A stretch of 64,000 nucleotides of DNA from CBDESM01 sp965205165 (lineage in GTDB: Bacteria > Chloroflexota > Dehalococcoidia > Bin125). Under the pieces are notes generated by a model. It saw only the letters and a program-made list of their open reading frames with translations. It had not been told where the DNA came from and made no database searches. This document shows positions 45,279 through 53,768 of the stretch, piece by piece. The stretch is taken from contig OZ242037.1 of NCBI GenBank assembly GCA_965205165.1, positions 372,001 to 436,000 on the forward strand, written 5' to 3'. How positions within the stretch are numbered: position 1 is the first letter of the stretch; each line of letters starts with the position of its first letter. The position numbers and the translations under genes were made by a program.

Positions 45279-45776
45279 ATGACCGCCCCGCGCCAAGACG
45301 ACGAACGCCCCGATGACGCCCAGCACCGAGGCTGGCAGGACCAAGTCGAAGACCTGCTCAAGGACGCGGACCTGCCCCCCGCCCCCCTCGCCGGCCCCAC
45401 CGACGCCGAGCTCCGCGCCGCCTACGAAGTCGAGCAGCGCGAGGCCCTGATCGGCGACGCCCTCATGCGCCGCATGGCCTTCGACTTCTGGTGCCTCCGC
45501 CAGTTCTCCGTCGCCAACAGCGCCGAAACCGCCAAGGACGAACCCGCCGCCCTGCGCGGACTCGAAGCCGCCCGCAACATCAAGGCCTTCGCCCGCGAAG
45601 AACTTGAAGACCTCCGCGAATCCGCAGAGGACGCCGACGACGAAGACGAAGCCCGCGCCCAGCGCGAACTCATGGCCGAATACCAAACCGTGATCGACAA
45701 CGTCGCCGCCCTCGAAGCCCGCATCCGCAGCCTCAACCCCCCCGCCGCCGCCAAGTTCGACGAAGCCATGCGCTGA
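45279..45776 (+). CDS. Unknown helical protein family, paralogue 3
   Basis: A 165-residue member, closest to paralogue 2 (EVEQREALIGDALMRRMAFD, FWCLRQFS). The metal-like His/Cys cluster is replaced by an acidic stretch (SAEDADDEDEARA). ATG 45279 follows the same TTGGAGCAGC leader; a TACCCT box at 45219-45224 and TTGACA at 45223-45228 overlap upstream. The DUF885 peptidase gene begins 51 bp downstream. Function unknown. Confidence 0.65.
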   Translation: MTAPRQDDERPDDAQHRGWQDQVEDLLKDADLPPAPLAGPTDAELRAAYEVEQREALIGDALMRRMAFDFWCLRQFSVANSAETAKDEPAALRGLEAARNIKAFAREELEDLRESAEDADDEDEARAQRELMAEYQTVIDNVAALEARIRSLNPPAAAKFDEAMR

Positions 45777-45827
45777 CCCGCGCCGGATCCGCAACCCGCC
45801 GCCGCAGCGCCGTCCAAGGAGCCGACA

Positions 45828-47516
45828 ATGAGCGCGATCGCCGACATCTCCGACCGCTACGTCAACGAACTCGCCCAACTCGAACCCGGCATGGCCCTCG
45901 CCCTCGGCCTGCCCACCGTCGAGGACTCCCTCACCGACTACTCCCCCGACGGCCACGCCGCCCGCGCCCAGCTCCGCTCCCGCACCCGCGCCCAACTCGT
46001 CGCCGCCGAGCCCGAAGATGACCGCGACTCCGTCGCCAGGCGCGTAATGCTCGAACGCCTCGACTACGCCGCCGAACTCCACGACGCCGGAGAATGGCGC
46101 CGCGACCTCAACATCCTCGCCTCCCCCTTCCAGTCGATCCGCTCCATCTTCGACCTCCTCCCCCGCGAAAGCGCCGACGACTATGCCGCAATCGCCCGCC
46201 GCATGTCCCAAGTCCCCCAAGCCCTGGAGCGCTACCGCGCCTCCCTGCACGAGGGCGCACAGCGCGGCTTCGTCCCCGCCCGCCGCCAAGTGATCGAATG
46301 CGCCCGCCAAGGCATCGTCTGGGCGAACTCCCCCGGCGCATCGTTCTTCGACAACCTGATCCCCGACGGCGAATCCTTGCCCGCCTCGCTGCTCGCCGAC
46401 CTCCAAACCGCCGCCGCCTCAGCCGCCAGCGCCTACGCCGCAACCGCCCGCTGGCTCGCCGACGTCTACCTCCCGCGCGCCGAACCCCGCGACTTCGTCG
46501 GCCCCGAACGCTACGAACGCGCCGCCCGCGGCTTCCTCGGCGAACGAATCGACCTGCACGACACCTACCAATGGGGCTGGGAAGAGGTCTGGCGCATCGG
46601 CGATCAAATGCTGGCCGCAGCCGAACAAATCGCCCCCGGCCAAGGCATCGCCGGCGCAATCTCCCAACTCGAAGCCGACGACGCCCGCGCCATCGACGGC
46701 GAAGACGCCTTCCGCGACTGGATGCAGCGCACCCAGGACGAAACGATGCAGCGGCTGAACGGCGAGCATTTCGACATCCCCGAACCCGTCCGGCAAATCG
46801 AAGCCATGATCGCCCCGCCCGGCGGCGCATTGGCGATGTACTACACCGGCCCCACCGAAGACTTCTCCCGCCCCGGCCGCACCTGGTACCCGACCGGCGG
46901 CGCCGCCCGCTTCCCCCTCTGGCGCGAACTCAGCGTCTGCTACCACGAAGGCGTGCCCGGCCACCACCTCCAAATCGGCACCACCCGCTGGCTCGGCGAG
47001 CGCCTGAGCAGATTCCAGCGCCTGCTCGCCGGCACCTCCGGCTACGTCGAAGGCTGGGCCCTCTACGCCGAACGCCTGATGGACGAACTCGGCTACTTCG
47101 AAGACCCCGCCTACCGCATGGGCTACCTCAGCAGCCAGGGCCTCCGCGCCGCCCGCGTCGTCGCCGACATCGGCATGCACCTCGAACTCGAAATCCCCGA
47201 ACGCGAGCGCCACGCGACCGGCGAACTCAGCGCCCTCGCCGGCGCAGACCGCTGGCGCCCCGAACTCGCCCTCCCCTTCCTGCTCGAACGCTCCCGCTTC
47301 CCCGCCAACATGCTCGCCAGCGAAGTCGACCGCTACCTCGGCTGGCCCGGCCAAGCCATCAGCTACAAAGTCGGCGAGCGCGTCTGGCTCCAAGTCCGCC
47401 AACAAGCCAAACAAGCCCAAGGCCCAACCTTCAACCTCAAGCACTTCCACGCCAAAGCCCTCGACTTGGGCCCCATGGGCCTAACCCAACTCCGCGAAGA
47501 ACTCACCCCCGCCTGA
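45828..47516 (+). CDS. DUF885-family metallopeptidase-like protein
   Basis: A 562-residue protein of the DUF885 family (M3/M2-like gluzincin fold). The zinc motif is CYHEGVPGHHLQ around residues 371-381 (HExxxGHH type), with the downstream glutamate in GYVEGWALYAERLMDE. There is no signal peptide, so it is probably a cytoplasmic carboxypeptidase or oligopeptidase. ATG 45828 is preceded by AAGGAG at good spacing. Full length compared with relatives. Confidence 0.87.
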   Translation: MSAIADISDRYVNELAQLEPGMALALGLPTVEDSLTDYSPDGHAARAQLRSRTRAQLVAAEPEDDRDSVARRVMLERLDYAAELHDAGEWRRDLNILASPFQSIRSIFDLLPRESADDYAAIARRMSQVPQALERYRASLHEGAQRGFVPARRQVIECARQGIVWANSPGASFFDNLIPDGESLPASLLADLQTAAASAASAYAATARWLADVYLPRAEPRDFVGPERYERAARGFLGERIDLHDTYQWGWEEVWRIGDQMLAAAEQIAPGQGIAGAISQLEADDARAIDGEDAFRDWMQRTQDETMQRLNGEHFDIPEPVRQIEAMIAPPGGALAMYYTGPTEDFSRPGRTWYPTGGAARFPLWRELSVCYHEGVPGHHLQIGTTRWLGERLSRFQRLLAGTSGYVEGWALYAERLMDELGYFEDPAYRMGYLSSQGLRAARVVADIGMHLELEIPERERHATGELSALAGADRWRPELALPFLLERSRFPANMLASEVDRYLGWPGQAISYKVGERVWLQVRQQAKQAQGPTFNLKHFHAKALDLGPMGLTQLREELTPA

Positions 47517-47632
47517 ACTCGATCTCCCCCCTGCCCCCGGCCAAATCAATCCCCGCGACGCAAGCCGCCCCGCGGCATCGTCCGACCAGTGGGACTTGGC
47601 AGTTCGCCTTCCATCCTGCATAGACAACGAAA

Positions 47633-47654
47633 GAGGGGCCGCGTACGGCCCCTC
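47633..47654. terminator. Bidirectional hairpin terminator
   Basis: GAGGGGCCG pairs with CGGCCCCTC (9 bp) around CGTA. On the minus strand it is followed by TCTTTCG. It separates the DUF885 gene from the convergent redox operon and is the likely end of the latter. Confidence 0.7.
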
Positions 47655-47801
47655 AATCATTTGGCGGCCCGGAATCATCCCAATTCGCGTGGGAGCTCAC
47701 CGGCCGCTCGTCGCATTGCACCCAGCATATGACCTGCCCGGCAAGAACGCAACTCCGCGGCGCGATCCTGCCGTATGCCGCATGCTGTCCAGCGACTGAG
47801 C

Positions 47802-48608
47802 CTATTCCTCGATCAGGTACGACTCGACCGCCGCGATGATGCTCCGTGCCGAACTGCCCACCCGCTGCCCGTTCACCATGACCGTCGGCGTCCCGCTCAC
47901 CCCCTGCGCCTGCGCCTCCCGCTGCCCCGCGAAAATCCGCGCCAGATGCTCCGTACCGTCCAAGCACGTCTCGAATACGGGCAGATCCAACCCCGTCTCT
48001 TCCGCAAAGTCGAGAACCCCCTCCCGTGCGTACAACGTGCGGTCGCCCGAATAGTACGCATCGTGGAAAGTCCAAAACTCCCCCTGATCCCCGGCGCATT
48101 CCGTCGCGACGGCCGCGAACTCGCTCCGCGCTCCGAAAATGATGAAATGCCGGTACTCGTAACGGGCGATCCCCGTCTTGATCAACTGCTCGAACACTTC
48201 CGGCTCAACCTGAGCCGAAAAATCACGGCAGTGCGGTCATTGATAGTCGCTCCACTCCGTAATTACGATCTCCGCATCAGGATCCCCCAGCACATTGCGA
48301 TCCGCCCGCACCCCCGCCCGCCAACCCGATTGAATCGTCCCCGCCGCATACGCCGGCTCCGGCTCCTCCCCCGCTCCCGCCTCGGAAACCGCCTCTTCCG
48401 CCCCGTCAACAGACGCCGCCTCCGCCTGCTGCTCCCCAACCGCCTCCTCGGCAACCGCCGGCGCATCGACACCGAGCCGCGACGGGCGCTCCCCCCGATC
48501 CTCCCGCGCGACCGTGGGCTGCGGCGCATCCGCCTCCCGCTCCGCCACGCAAGCCGCAACAGCCGCGGCGAGCACCGCAATCACGAGGACGACCGCGCGA
48601 ATCACCAT
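47802..48608 (-). CDS. Sec-containing DsbA-like lipoprotein 1 (UGA at 48237-48239)
   Basis: Read through one in-frame TGA, this is a 268-residue lipoprotein: lipobox VAAC (Cys20), an acidic Ala/Glu linker, the family phrase RADRNVLGDPDA, then the thioredoxin-fold active site SDYQ-U-PHC (Sec124). The second half has the conserved CAGDQGEFWTFHD and the cis-Pro loop GTPTVMVNG. A conventional reading splits it into an N-half ending exactly before the CxxC and a headless C-half with no ribosome site. A SECIS-like hairpin lies at 48200-48218. ATG 48608 gives the lipobox. It is the last gene of the redox operon. It is probably a thiol-disulfide oxidoreductase or reductant outside the membrane. Confidence 0.88.
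48200..48218 (-). promoter_or_regulatory. SECIS-like hairpin, selenoprotein 1
   Basis: It starts 18 nt after the UGA. CGGCTCA pairs with TGAGCCG (plus a closing T-G pair), loop GGT. The spacing is the same as in the three other selenoprotein genes. Confidence 0.8.
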
Positions 48609-48643
48609 GCCCGCAACGCTATCACTCGCCGCCCCTCCCGCCG

Positions 48644-49519
48644 CTACCCGCCCGCGGGCAACGCCGCAGCGTCCGCGTCGCGCCGCAGCCGCCGCGCCGC
48701 CTCCTTCACCGCCGCGATCACCGCCTCCGCATCGTTCTCCACCTCCTCGCCGTCCACATGGATCGTCAGCGGCCACGGCACCCCGTCCACCCGCGCCGCT
48801 GCCAGCCTCCTGCGAATGCGGGCGTCATGCGGCTTGCGGTCAACGCAGTCCGCGAACACGCGCACATCCATCCCCAGCTCCCCCGCCAGCTCCGCCGCAC
48901 CCTCCGGCTCGTAGTACGACGAATCGCCGGGGTAGCCGAACAGGTGATCATGGAACTGCCAAAAGCGCCCCTGATCCGCCGCGCATTCGGCCGCGTTGGC
49001 CGTGAACAGGCTGGCCGCGCTGGTGACCGGAAAGTGCACGAACTCGTATCGCGCCACCCCCGTCGCAACCACCTCGACCCAAATCTCCGCCGCATCCCAG
49101 ACGAACCGCCAACACCGTTCGCAGCGAAAGTCGCTGTAGACCTCGATCAACACCGGCGCGTCCGGATCCCCGAGCACCGTGCGGTCAAACCGCCCGCCCA
49201 CCCGCCAAGTATCCGCGAACACCCCCGCCTCCCCCGACGCCGATTCATCCCCAGCCTCTTCATCCTCATCCAGCAGCATCTCATCCGACCCATCCGCCGG
49301 CGGCACCGCCGCATCCCGCTCCGGTTCCGCAATCTCTTCGTCCCCATCACCCCCCGATGGCCCCGCAGCCGCAGACTCCTCCACAACCGCAGGCTCCTCC
49401 GCAACGGCCTGACCAAGATCGACCTGATCGTCCTCAGGCCCGTCGCTGCACCCCGCGACCAAGATCGCCGGCAGCAGAATCAAGACTGCGGCCCAAGCGG
49501 CAGCGATCAAGCAGCGCAT
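48644..49519 (-). CDS. DsbA-like lipoprotein, Cys form (C-E-R-C)
   Basis: A 291-residue paralogue with an ordinary Cys active site. It has lipobox LVAGC (Cys24), a long acidic linker (DEMLLDEDEEAGDES), the phrase 'RFDRTVLGDPDAPVLIEVYSDF', then CERC, CAADQGRFWQFHD and a Trp-Pro cis-Pro loop (GVPWPLTIHVDG). ATG 49519 has GGAGGGGAG upstream. No SECIS-like hairpin follows its CxxC, in contrast to the UGA copies. It lies 35 bp upstream of selenoprotein 1 in the operon. Confidence 0.88.
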   Translation of the reverse strand: MRCLIAAAWAAVLILLPAILVAGCSDGPEDDQVDLGQAVAEEPAVVEESAAAGPSGGDGDEEIAEPERDAAVPPADGSDEMLLDEDEEAGDESASGEAGVFADTWRVGGRFDRTVLGDPDAPVLIEVYSDFRCERCWRFVWDAAEIWVEVVATGVARYEFVHFPVTSAASLFTANAAECAADQGRFWQFHDHLFGYPGDSSYYEPEGAAELAGELGMDVRVFADCVDRKPHDARIRRRLAAARVDGVPWPLTIHVDGEEVENDAEAVIAAVKEAARRLRRDADAAALPAGG

Positions 49520-49548
49520 CCGTCTCCCCTCCTCAGCCTAAGCCCCAA

Positions 49549-51267
49549 TCAGCGCCGCTCATCGGACAGGGCGAGCCGATCTTGGACGATCCGCGCGCGC
49601 TTGATCAGCTCGCTCGCGCCCTCTTGCAGACTGGACATGTATCTCGTTCCGCCGACATTCACGCCCTCTTTCAGATCGATCACGAAGAAGTAGCCCGCCT
49701 GGCCGAGATTCACCGCGTCAACCGGGCAACGAAACCCCGGGCCGCCGCAAAAGGGCCTGTTCTGCTCCTGCCAGTAAGCAATGCGCCCCGCATCGCCGCC
49801 GCCTTCAAAGCAGGCCCGGAACTCGGACGCGTCCATCCAGGCCGCACGGGCGAGCACGTACGGCGAATAGCCGCTCCGATCCCGCAGCCGCCACACCGCC
49901 TCCAAGAGATCGTGGAACTCCCAGAACCTCCCCTGATCCGTCGCGCATGCCAGCGCCCGGATCAGCTCGACGCTCTCATCGCGGCCGCCTTGGGGAATCA
50001 CCTCATACCGCGCCACCCCCGTGGCGACCAGTTCATCGAACAGGTACTGCTCGACCGGGAGCTCGGCCATGCGGCACCAGCCGCAATGGAAAAAGTCGAC
50101 GTACTTGCGCACCAGCACCGGCGCATCGGGATCCCCCAGCACGCTGCCGTCGAACGACGCGCCCGCCCGGAACCCGTGCCCAATCACGCCCGCCGGCCAG
50201 GCAACCGAGCGCCGGTGCTCCCTGATGCGCACCTCTTGAATGCGCGGCCCGATCTCCCGCTTGCTCGGATCAACCGCCGGCATCGCCCGCACATGCTCCA
50301 GCCCCGACACGACCTGCCCGAAGACGAAAGGCGGGTCCGCAAACCACGCCGTGTCGCCCTCCTCCCGATCGTAGTCCTCCGTCTTGATGTAGAACTCCGG
50401 CGTCCCCGCCCACGCCTCCTCGCCCGGCATCAGCCCGACCGCGCCCGCCACATTCGGCAGCCCCGTGTACTCGTTCGGAATCTGCGGTGCCCGGTAGTTC
50501 AGCGGCCTGCCCGCGTAGGCGGCGTAATCCGCCCTCCGCTCTTCAGCCTCGTAGCCGCCGCCCCCCGTGACCAGCTCGAACCGGCGCCCGTCGTAGTACC
50601 CATCCCGCGCCAAGCGGATGAACCAGTTGACCGTGAGCGGAGCCGCGTCGTGCAGCAGCTCGATATCGATCTCGCCCCCGTCCTCCATCACCAGCGTGGC
50701 GAAATACGCCCGCTCCCGTTCCAACTTGAACGACGGCTGCCCCAAGTAAGACGGCCCGCTGACCACCCAGAACTCGAGCGCCGGCGATTCGCGCCATACC
50801 CCCTCCGGCCCGCCATTCGGCAGGAACGCCCCCACCGAACGCCGCGCCTGCCATTTGCCGAACGCCTCCTGCTGGAGCGCGAACTCCGTCGTCCCGTCCG
50901 CGCCCCGCCGGGCCGACACCCGCAGCGCCGAGCCGAACGCCGCAATCGGCGACGAGTTCAACCAGCGCCCAAGCGGCGGATCCGCCGGCACGAACCGCCG
51001 CGCCGGCAGCCTGCGCTCGCTCCAGCCCCACTCGCAGTATTCGACCATCAGGTACTGGCTAACCCCTACCTCAATCCGCCCGCCCGCGCTCCAGCGCGCT
51101 TCAACCCGCACATCGTCGCCCATAACATCGCCCGGCCACCCGGTCGTCTCGTAGTCGCAAGCCGCAGCCGGAGCAGGGCCCGATCCGAACGGCAACACGA
51201 CGCCGGCAAGGATGCCGATCGCCAAAGCGAACATCGCGACCGCCGACCCGCGCCAGCCGAGATTCAT
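49549..51267 (-). CDS. Cyclophilin-like PPIase / DsbA-like fusion, Cys form (C-G-W-C)
   Basis: A 572-residue exported protein. It has an N-terminal signal or anchor helix (AVAMFALAIGILAGVVLPF), a ~130-residue region shared only with the other fusion (ERRLPARRFVPADPP; RWLNSSP), a cyclophilin-like domain (ATLVMEDGGEIDIELLHDAA, ...FIRLARDGYYDG, GAVGLMPGEE, FVFGQVVSG), and a C-terminal thioredoxin-like domain with YVDFFHCGWC and CATDQGRFWEFHD. The usual cis-Pro loop is not evident (LGQAGYFFVIDL). ATG 51267 is used; the codon before it is TTG. Predicted role: extracytoplasmic proline isomerisation coupled to disulfide chemistry. Confidence 0.82.
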   Translation of the reverse strand: MNLGWRGSAVAMFALAIGILAGVVLPFGSGPAPAAACDYETTGWPGDVMGDDVRVEARWSAGGRIEVGVSQYLMVEYCEWGWSERRLPARRFVPADPPLGRWLNSSPIAAFGSALRVSARRGADGTTEFALQQEAFGKWQARRSVGAFLPNGGPEGVWRESPALEFWVVSGPSYLGQPSFKLERERAYFATLVMEDGGEIDIELLHDAAPLTVNWFIRLARDGYYDGRRFELVTGGGGYEAEERRADYAAYAGRPLNYRAPQIPNEYTGLPNVAGAVGLMPGEEAWAGTPEFYIKTEDYDREEGDTAWFADPPFVFGQVVSGLEHVRAMPAVDPSKREIGPRIQEVRIREHRRSVAWPAGVIGHGFRAGASFDGSVLGDPDAPVLVRKYVDFFHCGWCRMAELPVEQYLFDELVATGVARYEVIPQGGRDESVELIRALACATDQGRFWEFHDLLEAVWRLRDRSGYSPYVLARAAWMDASEFRACFEGGGDAGRIAYWQEQNRPFCGGPGFRCPVDAVNLGQAGYFFVIDLKEGVNVGGTRYMSSLQEGASELIKRARIVQDRLALSDERR

Positions 51268-51293
51268 CAAGCCAAGATCCGCCCCGCGGCCGG

Positions 51294-52076
51294 CTACTCG
51301 GCCGCTGCCCGCGCCGCCGCGATCACCGCATCAGCCGTCGCATCAACGCCGCGCCCGTTCACCCGGATCGTCGGCGTGAAGGAAACCCCGTCCGCCCTCG
51401 CGTCCCGCTGCTGCTCCCGCACATAGCCGAGATAGCGGCGATCCGCAATGCACGCCCCGAACTCCCCCGTGTCCATCCCCAGCTCCGACGCCAGCGCCGT
51501 CGCCCCTGCCGGCCCGTAGAGCGACGCATCCCCCTCCATCAAGCGGTCGTGGAACTCCCAGAAGCGCCCCTGATCCGCCGCGCACTCTGCCGCATTGTGC
51601 GCGAAATCGCTCGCCGCCCCATGCTGCGGATAATGCACGAACTCCAGCCGCGCAATCCCCGTCGCGATCAGCTCCTCCCACACCCGCGGCTCAGCCTGAA
51701 CCGCGAACCGCCGGCACCCCCCTCAAAGAAAGTCCGCGTAATCCGTGATCACCACCGGCGCATCGGGATCGCCGAGCATCGTCCGATTGAACCGCCCCCC
51801 CGCCCGCGGCCCCGATTCAAACACCCCCGCCGACACGAACAAATCACTCTCCCCGCCCGGCTGCGCCGCCTCCGACGCCTGCTCCCCATCGGACGGCATT
51901 TCGTCCGAGCCATCACCAAGCGAGCCGTATCGCCCCTGCCCAGCCTGCCCCGCTTCTTCCGCAGCCGAAGCCACCTGCCCCGACTGCGCCGTCTCCGAAC
52001 CCCCGCCCCCGCAGGCAGCCGCCAAAGCAGCCGCCAGCCCGAAAATCACCAGCAGCACGGCCCGAACAGACTTCAT
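51294..52076 (-). CDS. Sec-containing DsbA-like lipoprotein 2 (UGA at 51723-51725)
   Basis: With the TGA read as Sec, a 260-residue lipoprotein: lipobox LAAAC (Cys22), a Gly/Ser/Glu linker, 'RFNRTMLGDPDAPVVITDYADFL', then U-GGC (Sec118), CAADQGRFWEFHD, and cis-Pro loop FTPTIRVNG. The C-half without the TGA has no start signal, and its conserved block before the first Met (RRFAVQAEPRVWEEL) is in the same frame right up to the TGA. SECIS-like hairpin at 51686-51704. Gaps to its neighbours are 26 and 9 bp, so it is inside an operon. Confidence 0.88.
51686..51704 (-). promoter_or_regulatory. SECIS-like hairpin, selenoprotein 2
   Basis: GCGGTTCA pairs with TGAGCCGC (8 bp, one T-G), loop GGC, starting 18 nt after the UGA. 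Confidence 0.8.
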
Positions 52077-52085
52077 CAGCTCAGC

Positions 52086-53732
52086 CTACTCCAGCGCCGC
52101 CCGCGCCGCCTTGATGATCGCCTCCGACTGGCGCCGCCAGTCCTCGGCTTCAACCCGAACACCGTCCACGAACCAAGCCGTCTCCCAACCCGCGACCCCC
52201 GCCGCAGCGGCTTCGCGGTACCAGCCCAGAACCTCGGCAGCGTTCCGGCGAGTACCGACGCAGCTGCGGAACTCGCCCACGTCCATCCCCAGCGCCCCCG
52301 CATAGTCGCCGATCGTGAAGCTGCGACTGGCGCTGGATTCGAACGGCACGCTGCCTGCCCGCGTCGATATCTGATCGATCATTTCCCAGAACCTGCCCTG
52401 ATCAGCGGCGCACGAGAGCGCATGGTCGGTCTCCGCGCCACCGGCCGCGCGGGTTGGAATCACCTCATAGCGCGCAATCCCCGTCGCAATCAGCGCCTCG
52501 AAGATGTGCAAGTCGACCGGCGAAGGCGAGTACAAGCAGCCGTAGCAGCCCCGGCTCGGCGAGAATCGCCGGATCAGCACCGCCGCATCGGGATCGCCGA
52601 TCACGTTGCGCTCAAACCGCGCCCCCGCGCGGAACCCGTACGGGACGACCCCCGGCTCGACCCGCGGAATGTCCCGCGGCTCGGACGAGATCCGAATCTC
52701 GCGGATCAACGGTCCGACCTCATGCTCGCGGCGGTCCACCGTCGGAAACGCGCGGGCCGCATCGAGCCCCCGCACGACCCGGCCGAAGACGAATTGCGGG
52801 TCTTCAAAGAAGAGCCGCTCTAGATGTTGAGCCGGGGCGGCCGCAAACGAGCCCTCATCCGAAAGCTTGATGTAGAACTCCCCGTTCGCGTCCTCGGGAT
52901 TGCCCGTCGGCACCATCCCGACAGCCCCCGCCGCATTCGCCCGTCCCGTGAATTCCAGCGGAATGACGAGGTGCCGATAGTTGAACACCCCTGCCGCGTA
53001 CGCGATCTCCCCCCGCAGCACCCGGTCGAAGCGCAGCCCGTCGTAGTACCCCTCGCCTGCCAAAAAGACGAACCAGTTGACCGTTACCGGCGCATCGTCG
53101 GCGAACAGCTCGATCTCAATCTCAGCCCCATCCTCCATCACCAGCGTGGCCGTGTACTGCCTGTCCCGCTCCAGCGTGAACGCCGGCTGATCCGGATACA
53201 CCGGCTTGTAGGCGGGAATGAAATCCAGCACCTCAGACTCCCGCCACTCCCCATCCCGCGCATCCGCCGGCAAAAACGGAGCCAGCAGCCGCCGCTCCCC
53301 CCACTCCCCGAACACCCGCTGCTGCAGCGCATACGAAACCTTGCGGTCGCCGCGGATGCGCAGCGACACCCGCACCTCGCTGCCGATCGTGACCAGCGGA
53401 GTCGAGTTGAGCCAGCGGTCGATCAGCCACCCGTCGACCAACCCCGGCGCCGGCGCAAACCGCCGCGGCGGCAGCCAGCGCTCCGTCCAAATCGTCGAGC
53501 AATCATCCCCGATGTCCTGCCCCTCTCGGATCGCCACCTCGATCCGGTCCCCGACCCGGCGCGCCTCGACCCGGACCGGATGCGGACAAGGATCATCCGG
53601 CCCGCCGCAAGCGAGCGAGCACGCCCCGATCGGCTCCACCACCGGACCGCCCGGCAGCGACAGCAACGCCGCAATTCCAGCAAGCACCGCAACCGCCGCA
53701 GTGATGGCCGCAAGGGAGCGCGCGATCCCCAT
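52086..53732 (-). CDS. Cyclophilin-like PPIase / DsbA-like fusion, Cys form (C-Y-G-C)
   Basis: A 548-residue second fusion with the same domain order. It has an N-terminal hydrophobic signal/anchor, a Cys-containing linker (GACSLACGGPDDPCPHP), the shared RWLPPRRFAPAPG and RWLNSTPLVTIGSEVRV blocks, a cyclophilin-like domain (ATLVMEDGAEIEIELFADDA; GYYDGLRFDRV; GAVGMVPTGNP), and a thioredoxin-like domain with SRGCYGC and CAADQGRFWEM. The cis-Pro position reads GWETAWFVDG, without Pro, so redox activity may differ from typical DsbA. ATG 53732. It lies between two selenoprotein genes, with gaps of 9 and 36 bp. Confidence 0.82.
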   Translation of the reverse strand: MGIARSLAAITAAVAVLAGIAALLSLPGGPVVEPIGACSLACGGPDDPCPHPVRVEARRVGDRIEVAIREGQDIGDDCSTIWTERWLPPRRFAPAPGLVDGWLIDRWLNSTPLVTIGSEVRVSLRIRGDRKVSYALQQRVFGEWGERRLLAPFLPADARDGEWRESEVLDFIPAYKPVYPDQPAFTLERDRQYTATLVMEDGAEIEIELFADDAPVTVNWFVFLAGEGYYDGLRFDRVLRGEIAYAAGVFNYRHLVIPLEFTGRANAAGAVGMVPTGNPEDANGEFYIKLSDEGSFAAAPAQHLERLFFEDPQFVFGRVVRGLDAARAFPTVDRREHEVGPLIREIRISSEPRDIPRVEPGVVPYGFRAGARFERNVIGDPDAAVLIRRFSPSRGCYGCLYSPSPVDLHIFEALIATGIARYEVIPTRAAGGAETDHALSCAADQGRFWEMIDQISTRAGSVPFESSASRSFTIGDYAGALGMDVGEFRSCVGTRRNAAEVLGWYREAAAAGVAGWETAWFVDGVRVEAEDWRRQSEAIIKAARAALE

Positions 53733-53768
53733 GCGAAGCCCGACGCCGCGGAAGCCCCCGCGGTTCCC

